This document shows, one piece after another, positions 26,210 to 34,975 of a DNA stretch of 64,000 bases. Source of the stretch: Streptomyces xanthochromogenes (GTDB taxonomy: Bacteria > Actinomycetota > Actinomycetes > Streptomycetales > Streptomycetaceae); contig NZ_BMUZ01000011.1 of the NCBI RefSeq assembly GCF_014650455.1, positions 124,001 through 188,000 on the forward strand, given 5' to 3'. Both the position numbers and the translations under genes were made by a program. The notes beneath the pieces are model-generated. The model did not search any database, was not told where the DNA came from, and saw only the letters and a program-made list of their open reading frames with translations. Within the stretch, counting starts at the first letter, position 1. Each line of letters opens with the position of its first letter.

Positions 26210-26548
26210 TCAGAGGTTGCTGTCCAGGAACGCCTTCAGCGCTGGGCCGTCCATCGCGCCCGTGGCATCCGCCACCGCTTCGCCGCCCTTGATCAGGACC
26301 ACGGAGGGCGCGGCCGTCACGCCGTAGCGCCGCACCGGACCCGGGCAACGCGTCATGTCGACCTTGACCGCGGTCAGGCGTCCCGCGTACTCCTCGGCGG
26401 CCTCGGCCACGACGACGTCCATCGCCTTGCAGTCCTTGACCGCCTTCGGCCAGGTCCCGCTGAAGTAGGCGAGCACCGGGCCGTCGGCCATGGCGAGGAT
26501 GAAGTCGAACTCCCCGTCCTCCAGCGGTTGGTGGACCCTGCGGGCCAT
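26210..26548 (-). CDS. Thioredoxin-fold protein lacking the CXXC motif
   Basis: 112 residues from ATG 26548. The fold is that of a thioredoxin: VLAYFSGTWPKAVKDCKAMD occupies the active-site helix, VKVDMTRCPGPVRRYGVTAAPSVVLIKGG carries the cis-Pro region, and a final helix follows. The usual WCGPC is replaced by WPKAVKDC, so a standard dithiol exchange is not possible. One Cys remains on the helix and one in TRCPGP. It may act as a binding or chaperone-like thioredoxin, or use a different Cys pair. Confidence 0.8.
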   Translation of the reverse strand: MARRVHQPLEDGEFDFILAMADGPVLAYFSGTWPKAVKDCKAMDVVVAEAAEEYAGRLTAVKVDMTRCPGPVRRYGVTAAPSVVLIKGGEAVADATGAMDGPALKAFLDSNL

Positions 26549-26832
26549 GGCGCTCCTTCGTGTTGCGTTCCGTGCTGCACCGAGTACGACGAGCAGCACG
26601 CCGGTCGGCACTGCGCCCCCATGATGACCCGGGCCGGCTCCCACGGCGAAAGGCGCGTTCCGCACACACCACATGAGTGCGTCAGCTGTGCCCGGTCAGC
26701 GGGGCCCCGGCAACCGCGATCCGGTCGACACATACATATCCGGTCGGCCGTGCGGCGAGGTGCCTGGCGCGGGGCACCGGTGGGCGGATACTGACGGCAT
26801 TTCCGTACGCCCGCGCGTCCGAGGAGCCGGCC

Positions 26833-27918
26833 ATGGTTCTGCCTCCCCCGCCCAGCGAGCCTCCGCCCGGAGTCCTCGGGCGCCGTTCGGCTCTCCTCGG
26901 CACGGCCGCCTGGTGTCTGGGCGCCGCGGCCTGTTCGGGCGGGGCGAAGTCGTCGCCCGCACCCTCCTCGTCGGGTGGCGGCTCGCGGGGCCCGTCAGCC
27001 GCCGCCTCACCCACGGGTTCGCCGTCCGCCTCCGGTTCGCCGTCCGCCTCCGGTTCGCCGTCCGGCCCTGCCGACACGCTGTCCAAGGCCGTGCCGTGGC
27101 GGCCGGGGCCGGGCGAGATCGAGCCCGCCGCCAAGCTCGCCGCCGTGCGCCTGGTCGAGGCGCTGGGGACGTGGTCGGCCGGGCAGAGTGGTCGGGAAGC
27201 GGCCGCGGCGCGTCTCGTCGCACTGGGTGTCTCCGAGTCGCTCGCGGTGCAACTCTCCGACGCATCAGGGTCGTTGGCGCCATCGGCGGACGCGGCGGTG
27301 GTGCGGGTGATCGACGCCCAGTACGGCGGGATCATGTCCGACACCGCGAGCGTACTGGTCGTCTGCGACCAGCCCACCCTGGCCGGCTCGGCCGTGCACC
27401 ACGGGGGCACGACCGTCGACGTGCGGCTCAGCCGCGACTCCGGCGGCTGGGCCGTCACCGCCCTGCACCCGGCGGCACCCGGCCCCGCCAAGGCGCTGGG
27501 CCCGGCGGCGCGGGATGTGCTCGCCCAGTCCCGGATCGAGCTGCCACCCGCCTCCGTGGCCGACATCCGCAGCGGCGCCGTGCACGACAGCGTGCTGCGC
27601 GCGATGCTCCGACTCGCGGGCTCCTACCGGCTTTCGGTGAGTGTCGTACGCTCCGGCCATCCGCTGGACGTGTTCGGCACGGATCGGCCCAGCGACCATC
27701 CCCTGGGCCGCGCCTTCGACGTGTGGCGCATCGACGGACGGCCGGTCGTGGACCCGTCCACCTCCCGCAGTCTCATCACCGGGTTCATGCGGGCCGGGGC
27801 GGCGGCCGGTTCGTACAACGTCGGCGGCCCGGTGCAGTTGGCGGGCGGCGCCACGGCGAACCAGTTCTTCTCCGACGACACCCACCACGATCACGTGCAT
27901 GTGGGCTTCTCCTCCTGA
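26833..27918 (+). CDS. Lipoprotein with M15-type (D-Ala-D-Ala peptidase) C-terminal domain
   Basis: 361 residues from ATG 26833 (GAGGAG upstream); a 5' extension to 26677 is unlikely. The signal sequence ends LGAAACSGG, a lipobox after a double Arg (GRRSALLG), so Tat export is possible. A Ser/Gly/Ala-rich linker (about 30-75), encoded by short repeats, leads to an unassigned middle domain. The C-terminus has SDHPLGRAFD and DDTHHDHVHVGF. These match the SxHxxGxAxD and HxH zinc motifs of M15 peptidases such as VanY. It probably cuts or binds peptidoglycan stems; catalysis is inferred. Confidence 0.72.
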   Translation: MVLPPPPSEPPPGVLGRRSALLGTAAWCLGAAACSGGAKSSPAPSSSGGGSRGPSAAASPTGSPSASGSPSASGSPSGPADTLSKAVPWRPGPGEIEPAAKLAAVRLVEALGTWSAGQSGREAAAARLVALGVSESLAVQLSDASGSLAPSADAAVVRVIDAQYGGIMSDTASVLVVCDQPTLAGSAVHHGGTTVDVRLSRDSGGWAVTALHPAAPGPAKALGPAARDVLAQSRIELPPASVADIRSGAVHDSVLRAMLRLAGSYRLSVSVVRSGHPLDVFGTDRPSDHPLGRAFDVWRIDGRPVVDPSTSRSLITGFMRAGAAAGSYNVGGPVQLAGGATANQFFSDDTHHDHVHVGFSS

Positions 27919-27956
27919 CCCCGCACCAGCGCCCGACCCACACTGCGGCAGCCATG

Positions 27957-28769
27957 TCATGTGCCCGAAGTCCACGTGGCCACGGTGGCGGCGGCATGGC
28001 TGACCGGGACGGTGTGGGTGACCGGGACGGTGTGGGTGACCCACGTGGCTTCCGTACGGAGATGGAGGAGGAAGGAGGTCGGTTCCGCCAAGTAGTTGGG
28101 GACCTCGCCCCGCAGGGCCAGACCGCTCTGGAGGTGGGTGCTGGGGGCGACCGCCAGAGTGCTGCCCGCGAAGGCCGTGGTGACCGGACGGTGGACATGG
28201 CCGGCCAGGACTCGAACGACGTGGGGGTGTCGGCCGACCACTTCGGCCAGGCCGTCCCCGTCCACCATCCGCATGCCGTCCAGGAATCCGATCCCCACCG
28301 GGACGGGCGGATGATGCACACAGACGAAGACCGGCATGCCGGTGCTGCGCTCAAGTACCCCGTCGAGCCACCTCAGTTGGCGCTCACCCAGGCGGCCTCC
28401 GGGAGAGCCCGCGACCGTGGAGTCGAGGACGACGACGGTGAAGGCGGGATGGTCCACCACGTAGTGCGTGTCGCACGCACCGCCCAGGTGGACGGTCCCG
28501 CCGAAGGCCTCGCGCAGGCGCTCGGGGTCGTCGTGGTTGCCGGCCACGAGATGCAGCGGCAGGGGAAACCCGCTGATGACGTCCCGCAGGACCGCGTACT
28601 CCTCGGCACGGCCCCGGTCGGTCAGGTCCCCCGTGATCACGACGGCGTCGGGTCGTGGACCCAGGGCGAGGGCCCGGCCGAGCGCACGGGCCAGTGCCTC
28701 GGCCGGCGCGCCGGACAGCGGGCCGGACGTGAGGTGCGGGTCACTGAGGTGGGCGATGGCCAGGGTCAT
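27957..28769 (-). CDS. Class III cyclic-nucleotide-phosphodiesterase-type metallophosphoesterase
   Basis: 270 residues from ATG 28769 (AAGGGG directly upstream). Binuclear-metal motifs: LSDPHLT, VITGDLTDRG, LVAGNHDD, VCVHHPP and LAGHVHRP. The layout matches CpdA/GpdQ enzymes, which cleave cAMP or phosphodiesters. The C-terminus ends in an odd Thr/Val/Pro tail encoded by two exact 18-bp repeats (28001-28036), probably a recent expansion. It converges on the M15-type lipoprotein gene. Confidence 0.87.
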   Translation of the reverse strand: MTLAIAHLSDPHLTSGPLSGAPAEALARALGRALALGPRPDAVVITGDLTDRGRAEEYAVLRDVISGFPLPLHLVAGNHDDPERLREAFGGTVHLGGACDTHYVVDHPAFTVVVLDSTVAGSPGGRLGERQLRWLDGVLERSTGMPVFVCVHHPPVPVGIGFLDGMRMVDGDGLAEVVGRHPHVVRVLAGHVHRPVTTAFAGSTLAVAPSTHLQSGLALRGEVPNYLAEPTSFLLHLRTEATWVTHTVPVTHTVPVSHAAATVATWTSGT

Positions 28770-28935
28770 CCCCTTACGCTGCCCCAACCCGCCGGCGCCG
28801 GAACCGGTCACGCCGAGGGCGAAAGCCGCGCCCTGCGTCGTGCCCGTCCGGTCCGGTCCGGTCCGGGCGAGTCCCGGCAGTTCCTGGCCGGTCGGGCCGG
28901 TCGGGAACTGCCCGGACCCGGTCGGGCCGCGGCGT

Positions 28936-29412
28936 TCAGCGGGAGGCGAAGATCGACCGCACGTGCCTGCCGTTGACCAGTGCCACCACGGCCAGCAGAA
29001 GCAGCCCGCAGACGGCTTGTTCGGCCTTCATCCAGGCGGGGAAGGTGCCCGGCAGAGCGATGATGGCCGCGATCGCCACGACCATGACGGCAGAGATGAT
29101 CCTGAGCCTGCGATACGCCGAGCGTGATCCGCGGGCCGTGCGAACGGCGCACAGGAACGTCACGAGCGCACTGACGACCACGATGGTTCCCCGTGTCCAC
29201 ACGGCGGAGTTCACTTCCGCCGAGTCGTCGCGGAGGAGGGCGATGGCCGCCAGCGTGAGCACGCTGATGCCGAGGTAGGCCCCGGCGAGCGCCTTCGCAC
29301 CGCGGAAGGCCACCAGGCTGCGGGGGTGGTTCAGCCGCTCCGCGGATATCGCCTCGGGGGCGGGGGCGGAGTTCGAGCTGCGGCCGGGGCGCGAGCTGCG
29401 GGCGGCGTTCAT
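28936..29412 (-). CDS. Small membrane protein, four segments, unknown function
   Basis: 158 residues from ATG 29412. After a Ser/Pro-rich cytosolic start, four hydrophobic segments follow: GAYLGISVLTLAAIALL, GTIVVVSALVTFLCAV, IISAVMVVAIAAIIALPG and AVCGLLLLAVVALVNG. I do not recognise the family. The even number of segments would put both ends on the same side. Not clearly in an operon. Confidence 0.7.
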   Translation of the reverse strand: MNAARSSRPGRSSNSAPAPEAISAERLNHPRSLVAFRGAKALAGAYLGISVLTLAAIALLRDDSAEVNSAVWTRGTIVVVSALVTFLCAVRTARGSRSAYRRLRIISAVMVVAIAAIIALPGTFPAWMKAEQAVCGLLLLAVVALVNGRHVRSIFASR

Positions 29413-29727
29413 GACGGTCCTCTTCTCCTGACGGGGTTCTCGTGGCCCGACCGCACCTGTTGCGGCCATGTCCAGAGTCGACCCCGCGGGCCGCCCATTC
29501 ATCGCCCGCACGGACGAAGCCCACGTGGCCCGGGGTCAGGGCCCGCTGCGGGGCGTCCCGTAAGGGAGCGCGGCGGAGCCGGGTGCGGCCCGGAGAGGTC
29601 GCCTTCTCGGCTCGACGCCCACGCGCGTCAGGAATGCAAGAGGCAGGGAGGCAGGGGGCGGGGAGGCAGGGGGCGGGGAGGCAGGGGGCGGGGAGGCAGG
29701 GGGCGGGGAGGCAGGGGAGGCAGGGAG
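29413..29727. other. 315-bp intergenic region with G-rich tandem repeat
   Basis: No gene supported; long overlapping ORFs here are composition artefacts. It contains the G-rich tandem repeat at 29651-29710, described separately, downstream of the cupin stop codon. Confidence 0.6.
29651..29710. repeat. 15-bp G-rich tandem repeat (possible G-quadruplex)
   Basis: Four exact copies of GCAGGGGGCGGGGAG, with degenerate copies on both sides (about 29641-29728). Each unit brings runs of five and four G on the + strand, enough for several G-quadruplexes. It lies immediately past the minus-strand cupin gene, whose transcript would carry the C-rich version. Confidence 0.85.
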
Positions 29728-30057
29728 TCAGGCCATCGCGACGGTGAGCAGGAACGCCGAGTCCTCCAATGCCTCCACCGTGTGGGATGTGGCCGGCACC
29801 GCCAACAGGTCGCCGTTCCGGCCCTCCCAGGTGTCCGCCCCGGCGACGAGTCGGATCCGGCCCGACCAGACCAGCAACGTGGCCTCGCCCCCGTGGCCGT
29901 GCTCGCCGAGCGTGCTCCCCTCGGTCAGGGCCATGACCGTCTGGCGCAGCACGCGTTCGTGTCCGCCGATCACGGTGGACGCGCTGCGCCCGGCCCCGGC
30001 GTCCCGGGCGGCCTTCAGCTGAGCACGGGCAATCGCTTCCAGGGAGAACTTCTCCAT
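29728..30057 (-). CDS. Small cupin-domain protein
   Basis: 109 residues, a single cupin barrel. Motif 1 is reduced to GSTLGEHGHGGEATLLVWSGRIRL with two His and a Glu for metal; motif 2 is GDLLAVPATSHTVEA with one His. Such small cupins bind metals or small ligands, or isomerise or dioxygenate them. No partner gene hints at the substrate. Divergent from the kinase at 30234. Confidence 0.82.
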   Translation of the reverse strand: MEKFSLEAIARAQLKAARDAGAGRSASTVIGGHERVLRQTVMALTEGSTLGEHGHGGEATLLVWSGRIRLVAGADTWEGRNGDLLAVPATSHTVEALEDSAFLLTVAMA

Positions 30058-30233
30058 GCCTTGCTCCCACTTCCTTGTACGGGGGTGCCGGGTTGCCCCA
30101 GTACGGAGGGAGCCCGGCCCAGCGCCACGGGCGGCACCAGGGCGACCCTCGCAGAAGCCCGGCCGGGCGGCACGCCGGGACGCGCCGGAAGGCGTGCGAT
30201 CATCGACCCTCGCGACGGATCGGGGAGGACCGG

Positions 30234-30773
30234 ATGCTGCTCACCTTGACCGGCGGCGCGGGGGCCGGCAAGACGACCCTGGCCATGGCCCTGGCGGCCG
30301 ACGCGCCCCGGAGGCCCGTGCGGGTCCTGCACGGCGACGACTACTACTTCCGCACCCCCGAGCGGGGCGTGTGGACCCCCGACGAGACGGGGACCCCGCG
30401 CCTGGACGCGGGCGACCCGCGCTCGCTGGACACCGAACGCCTCACTCGGGACACCGACGCTGCCCTGGATGCCGCGCCACACGTCATCGTCGACGGCATG
30501 TTTGCCCACCACACAGCCCCGCGGACGCCGCACCTCCGCTTCGACGTGTTCGTCGATCTGCCGGCCGATCTGCGCCTGGCCCGCAAGATCCGGCGCAAGT
30601 GTCTGAGCGAGGGATTCCCGCTCGATGTGCTCCTGCGGAACTATGTGGACCATCGCCGGGAAGCGCACGACCGGCACGTCGAGCCGGCGCGATATGTGTG
30701 CGACCTGGTCGTCGACGGCACGCTGGCACCCCATGTCCTGGCCCGGCAAGTGTGGGCGGCCGCCACCGACTAG
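30234..30773 (+). CDS. Uridine-kinase-like P-loop NTPase
   Basis: 179 residues from ATG 30234 (GGGGAGGA upstream). Walker A is GGAGAGKTT. Then come HGDDYYFRTPERG, in the position of the substrate-binding region of uridine/pantothenate kinases, and the strand HVIVDGMFAHH. The lid region is RKIRRKCLSEGFPLDVLLRNYVDHRREAHDRHVEP. Likely phosphorylates a nucleoside or similar small alcohol. It is shorter than typical Udk (about 210). Confidence 0.8.
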   Translation: MLLTLTGGAGAGKTTLAMALAADAPRRPVRVLHGDDYYFRTPERGVWTPDETGTPRLDAGDPRSLDTERLTRDTDAALDAAPHVIVDGMFAHHTAPRTPHLRFDVFVDLPADLRLARKIRRKCLSEGFPLDVLLRNYVDHRREAHDRHVEPARYVCDLVVDGTLAPHVLARQVWAAATD

Positions 30774-30850
30774 GCCGACTAGGCCGTCCGGATCTCGATG
30801 GCGAGCACGCGTCGGGAACGGGGAGCAGTTCCGGTCAGGAGATCGGGCGG

Positions 30851-31840
30851 TCAGGAGGTAGGGACCCCCAGCCCCCGCACCAGCGTCGACGCGGTGCTCG
30901 CGATCACCGCGTTGTCCGCGGGGGCCTGCGCGACCGCATGGTTGGTGTAGACCGCGATGATGACGGGGTGGCCCGACTTCGGCCACGCCACGGCGATGTC
31001 GTTCGCGGAGCCGTACGCGTCGGTCGTGCCGGTCTTGTCGCCGACGGTCCAGTCCTTGGGCAGCCCGGCCCGGATGCGCTCGCCTCCCGTGACGGTCGCG
31101 CGCAGCCACGTGTTCAAGGTGTCCCGGTCGGCCGGCGCCAGGCCACAGCCCAGGGAGGTCTTGGCCAGGTCGCGCCCCATGGACGCAGGGGCCGTGGTGT
31201 CGCGGTGCTCCCCGGGCTGCCAGTCGTTCAGCTCGGGCTCCCAGCGGTCCAGACGTGAGACGGGGTCGCCGAGCGACCGGTAGTAGCGGGTCATGCCCTG
31301 AGGTCCACCGATCTGGTGGAGCACCATGTTGCCCGCGGTGTTGTCGCTCTGGGTGATGGCCGCCCGGCACAGCTCGGCGACGGTCATCCCCTTGCCGCCC
31401 TGCCCCTTGGTGACCGGCGAGTTGGCGACCTCGTCGCTCGCCTTCCAGTGGACGACCTTGTCAAGGAGCCCCGGCTCGACGTGCCGCGCCCTGTCGAGCA
31501 CGGCCGCGCATGCCATCGCCTTGAAGGTGGACAGCGAGGGGAAGCTTTCGTTGCCGCGGTAGCTGACGGTCCGTCCGGTCACGGTGTCGAGGGCGTACGC
31601 GCCGATCCGTACGTCGTGGGCGGCTTCCAGCTGCCGCAGTGCGTCGGACACGTCATGGGTGCCGACCCCATGGCCCGATGACGGCCCCGAGGGGGCGGCG
31701 GCGGTGGTGCGGTTCCCGGCTTCGGCCGCCTGTGCGGTGGAGGCGGTCCCGGTGCTCAGCACCGCGAGGGCGAGCAGCGCGGCGGGCCACTTCGCAGGGG
31801 AGCGGCGCAGGGCGGCAAGGCGTGTCGTGTTGTCTCGCAT
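30851..31840 (-). CDS. bla: Class A beta-lactamase
   Basis: 329 residues from ATG 31840. A signal peptide (about 15-40, LLALAVLSTGTASTAQA) leads to the mature enzyme. All class A motifs are present: STFK (Ser70-x-x-Lys73), SDN (SDN loop), EPELN (Glu166-x-x-x-Asn170) and KTGT (Lys234-Thr-Gly). It hydrolyses penicillins outside the cell; chromosomal copies are common in Streptomyces. No BlaI/BlaR-type regulator is adjacent. It is divergent from the DUF4956-VTC operon. Confidence 0.95.
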   Translation of the reverse strand: MRDNTTRLAALRRSPAKWPAALLALAVLSTGTASTAQAAEAGNRTTAAAPSGPSSGHGVGTHDVSDALRQLEAAHDVRIGAYALDTVTGRTVSYRGNESFPSLSTFKAMACAAVLDRARHVEPGLLDKVVHWKASDEVANSPVTKGQGGKGMTVAELCRAAITQSDNTAGNMVLHQIGGPQGMTRYYRSLGDPVSRLDRWEPELNDWQPGEHRDTTAPASMGRDLAKTSLGCGLAPADRDTLNTWLRATVTGGERIRAGLPKDWTVGDKTGTTDAYGSANDIAVAWPKSGHPVIIAVYTNHAVAQAPADNAVIASTASTLVRGLGVPTS

Positions 31841-32148
31841 GCCCCCAGAAGAACAGGCGTGCCCCCTCGACGTCCAAGAGGCGTCCCCGGAACGGGGCCA
31901 TAGCGAACTGCCTATGACACCTGTTGGGAGGGACACGCACGCAGCACGGCGGATCACGAACCGGGCCACCGCAAGAGTGCCGAACATGCCGCCGCCGCAC
32001 CGGAATTGGCCAATGACCACTCGAATACATCAACGTTCCGTTGGATTCACCGACAAGTCCGCGAATGTTCACCTGGCGGCCTCCTAGAGTCTGGGCTCTC
32101 TTCCCGTACGCACACCTATGCGCGCGTACGCCTACCGGGAGCGGAGCC
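31841..32148. other. 308-bp divergent promoter region
   Basis: Intergenic between beta-lactamase (-) and the DUF4956-VTC operon (+). The right half holds a PHO-box-like array and a -10 element, described separately. No gene supported. Confidence 0.6.
32034..32090 (+). promoter_or_regulatory. PHO-box-like PhoP operator and promoter of the polyphosphate operon
   Basis: Four 11-nt direct-repeat units start at 32034, 32045, 32056 and 32067: CGTTCCGTTGG, ATTCACCGACA, AGTCCGCGAAT and GTTCACCTGGC. Two keep the full TTCACC core exactly 22 nt apart. A -10-like TAGAGT lies at 32085-32090, so the array covers the -35 region, as in PhoP-activated streptomycete promoters. Confidence 0.6.
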
Positions 32149-32850
32149 ATGGATTCGTTACGTCATCTCGCCGCCCATCTGGGGCTCGACCTCATCGCCA
32201 TCTGCCTGCTCACGTTCGCGATCTACTACCCGCGCCACCGGCGGCGCGATCTCGTGCCGGCGTATCTCGCCCTGAACGTCGCCCTGTTCACCATCGTCGC
32301 GGCCCTCACCGAGGTGGGCGGACGCGGCGGGACGGCGCTCGGCTTCGGCCTGTTCGGAGTCCTGTCGATCATCCGGCTGCGCTCCGACGCCGTACAACAC
32401 GAGGAAGTGGCCTACTACTTCACCACCCTGGTGCTGGGTCTCATCTGCGGCCTGCCCCACCTCCGGTTCGCCCTGGCCGCGGCTCTCAGCGCCGTCCTGC
32501 TCCTGGTCGTGTACGCCGCCGACCACCCGCGCCTCTTCGCCCGTGCCCGCCGCGCCGTCATCACCCTCGACACCGTCCACACCAACCCGACGGCCCTGCG
32601 CGCCGACCTCACGCGGCGCATGGGCGAGCCGCTGCACTGGACGGTCATGGAGATCGACTTCGTACGGGATCTGATGGTCGTCGATGTCCGCTACCGCGAA
32701 CCCGTGGCCGCCGCCTCCGTGTCCCCACACATCCACCCCCACACAGCCACATCCCCGTCCCCGTCTCCGTCCGTGTCTCCGTCCGTGTCCGTGGCACCGG
32801 GGCACGTCGACGTGCCGCGTCCGGCCGCGCCCGCCCTGGACACCGCATGA
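32149..32850 (+). CDS. DUF4956 membrane protein
   Basis: 233 residues from ATG 32149 (GGGAGCGGAG upstream). Four or so hydrophobic segments fill residues 8-125, including the DUF4956 core GFGLFGVLSIIRLRSDAVQHEEVAYYFTTLVLGLICG. A cytosolic ferredoxin-like part follows (WTVMEIDFVRDLMVVDVRYREP), then a Ser/Pro/Val-rich tail. DUF4956 proteins pair with VTC domains and are thought to help make or move polyphosphate. The stop overlaps the start of the VTC gene (ATGA). Confidence 0.87.
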   Translation: MDSLRHLAAHLGLDLIAICLLTFAIYYPRHRRRDLVPAYLALNVALFTIVAALTEVGGRGGTALGFGLFGVLSIIRLRSDAVQHEEVAYYFTTLVLGLICGLPHLRFALAAALSAVLLLVVYAADHPRLFARARRAVITLDTVHTNPTALRADLTRRMGEPLHWTVMEIDFVRDLMVVDVRYREPVAAASVSPHIHPHTATSPSPSPSVSPSVSVAPGHVDVPRPAAPALDTA

Positions 32851-33719
32851 GCCTCACCCGGGCCACGGCCTCCGCCCCCGCCCCCGCCCCCGCCCCCGCC
32901 CGGATCGTGGCCTCCGCCCCGGCCCCCGATGCCCTGCGGGCGGTCGACGAGGCGGCGTGGGGGGCCGACCCCATCTCGCTGGCCGAGCTCAACGCACGGT
33001 CCTCGCTGCTCACCCGTTTCGACCGCAGCTACCTGGTGCCCGTCCCCACGTTCCTCCGGGTGGTCGGCCGCCTCACCGAGGCCGACCGGGCGGGCGGCCC
33101 CTTCCAGGCCCTGGCCATCAACGGCCGCCGCGCCTTCCGCTACCACTCGGTGTACTACGACACCCCGGACCTTCGCTCCTTCCACGACCACCGGCAGGGG
33201 CGACGCCTGCGGTTCAAGGTCCGCGAGCGTGTCTACGAGGACAGCGGGGAGCGGCAGTTCGAGATCAAGCTCAAGGGCGCTCGGGGCGACACCGTCAAAC
33301 ACCGCCGCGCCCTCATCGGCACCGACAGCGCACTCGGCGCCGCGCAGCAGGCGTTCCTCGCCGACACACTCCGCCGCGCCTACGCGATGGAGGCGCCGGG
33401 CGTGCTCGGGCCCTCCCTTTCCACCGACTACCTCCGGATCACACTCGTGGCGGACGGGCAGCGCATCACGTGCGATGCCGGGCTGGTGTGCGTCGATCTG
33501 AGCAATGACCGTGCGGTGCGCGCCGACGGCGGTCTCGTGCTCGTCGAGACGAAGTCCGCCGCGCACCTCACGGAGGCGGACCGGCTGCTGCACGCCCATC
33601 GGGTGCGGCCCGCCGTGTTCACCAAGTACTGCGGGGCGCTCGCCGTGCTGCGTCCCACGCTGCCCGGCAACCGGTGGCGGCGGGCCGCACACCAGGCGTT
33701 CGGGCGGGTGGCGCACTGA
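32847..33719 (+). CDS. VTC-domain polyphosphate polymerase
   Basis: 290 residues; the ATG overlaps the upstream stop by 4 nt. After an Ala/Pro-rich start, the VTC tunnel fold shows its basic and acidic motifs: SLLTRFDRSYLVP, YHSVYYDTPDLRSFHDHRQGRRLRFKVRERVY, QFEIKLKG, LVLVETKS and FTKYCGA. VTC4-like enzymes polymerise ATP phosphate into polyphosphate at the membrane. The C-terminus ends soluble; the membrane partner is DUF4956. Phosphate-dependent control is suggested by the PHO-box-like sequence upstream. Confidence 0.88.
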   Translation: MSLTRATASAPAPAPAPARIVASAPAPDALRAVDEAAWGADPISLAELNARSSLLTRFDRSYLVPVPTFLRVVGRLTEADRAGGPFQALAINGRRAFRYHSVYYDTPDLRSFHDHRQGRRLRFKVRERVYEDSGERQFEIKLKGARGDTVKHRRALIGTDSALGAAQQAFLADTLRRAYAMEAPGVLGPSLSTDYLRITLVADGQRITCDAGLVCVDLSNDRAVRADGGLVLVETKSAAHLTEADRLLHAHRVRPAVFTKYCGALAVLRPTLPGNRWRRAAHQAFGRVAH

Positions 33720-33827
33720 CCGGTCACGGGTCGCCCGGCGCCGCGCCGGGCGACTTCGCGCTCTACTGCACACCCTTGGAGCCCCCGTATGGTGGGCCGT
33801 CACATATGTCCGGGCGGAGAGGAATTG

Positions 33828-34832
33828 ATGGTGCGCAGGACCAGGAACATCCGACATGCGGCCGTGCTCGCGGCCACGGTGCTGCTGTCCGCCGGACTGA
33901 CTCCTGCGGCGTTCGCGGCGGGGGCCCCGTCGACGCCCGGGCCGGACGCCGCGGAGCTGAGCGGCTTCTGGACCGCGGCCCGTATGACGGCGGCACGACC
34001 CGGCGACACGGGGCCGGGCGGCACAGGCCCCGGTGACACGGGTCAGGACGAATCCATGGCGGCGCGCACCACGGAGCCGACCGTGGACGGCCCCAGGCCG
34101 GGCGAGGTGATCCCGCCGAGCAAGAGCTTCGACGGCATCCCGCAGGCGGGCACCTTCTTCTGGACGGACGCCTCCGGTACGGGGCGCACGTGCAGCGGTT
34201 CCGTGGTGCGCAGCCCCGGCCGCAACCTGGTGCTCAGCGCCGGGCACTGTCTGATGGGGTACTCGGGCAGCTCCCCCAAGCGTCATCTCGCCTTCGTGCC
34301 GCAGTACCACGACGGGCTCACGCCCTTCGGCATCTTCCCCGTCCAGGACAACGGGGTCTACGTCTCGCAGCAGTACTACGACAAGGGCGAACACGCGGGC
34401 GCCGCCTACGACTTCGGGTTCGCGGTCACCGAGGCCAACCAGGACGGGCAACGCCTTGAGGACGCGGCCGGCGGGGTCGAGCTCCTCACCGGCTCCGGTT
34501 ATTCCCACGCCCCCGTACGGATGATCGGCTACCCCGGTGGCGCACAGAAGCCGCTGGAGTGTCTGAGCAAGACCACCAAGTGGGCCAGCGACGACTCGGC
34601 CGACCCGGGCACCTTCGAGCGCATCGCCTGCGCCGGTTTCGTGGGCGGCACGAGCGGCGGACCCATGCTGGTGGCGCGGCCGGGCGGCTGGGGCGTGATC
34701 GGGGTCATCGGCGGCTATCACACCGGCGGCAACACCCCACAGGTCTCCTACAGCGCGTACTTCGGCCCCGCCACCCAGGCCCTGTACAAGGCCGCCACCA
34801 CCGGCGCGCCTCCGGCCGGCCCCGCTTCCTGA
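33828..34832 (+). CDS. Secreted trypsin-like serine protease
   Basis: 334 residues from ATG 33828 (GGAGAGGAA upstream). A signal peptide runs to about AAFAAGAP. A Gly/Asp/Thr-rich propeptide-like stretch follows (about 60-100). The protease domain has His in LVLSAGHCLMG, Asp in YDFGFAV and Ser in GGTSGGPML. This arrangement matches S1-type V8/glutamyl-endopeptidase-like secreted proteases. A late pair of Cys (ECLSKTT, ERIACAGF) probably forms a disulphide. Confidence 0.88.
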   Translation: MVRRTRNIRHAAVLAATVLLSAGLTPAAFAAGAPSTPGPDAAELSGFWTAARMTAARPGDTGPGGTGPGDTGQDESMAARTTEPTVDGPRPGEVIPPSKSFDGIPQAGTFFWTDASGTGRTCSGSVVRSPGRNLVLSAGHCLMGYSGSSPKRHLAFVPQYHDGLTPFGIFPVQDNGVYVSQQYYDKGEHAGAAYDFGFAVTEANQDGQRLEDAAGGVELLTGSGYSHAPVRMIGYPGGAQKPLECLSKTTKWASDDSADPGTFERIACAGFVGGTSGGPMLVARPGGWGVIGVIGGYHTGGNTPQVSYSAYFGPATQALYKAATTGAPPAGPAS

Positions 34833-34975
34833 CCGACGCCGCCCGATCGACGCGTCGTGCCCCACGCCTCGAACAGCCCGGCCGACGCTTCAGGAATTGC
34901 GCAATCGTGGAACCGTAGCCGCGTTCCGGACGTTCTAACCGGACGACGGAACCGGCACAACCACGGAGGAACGAC

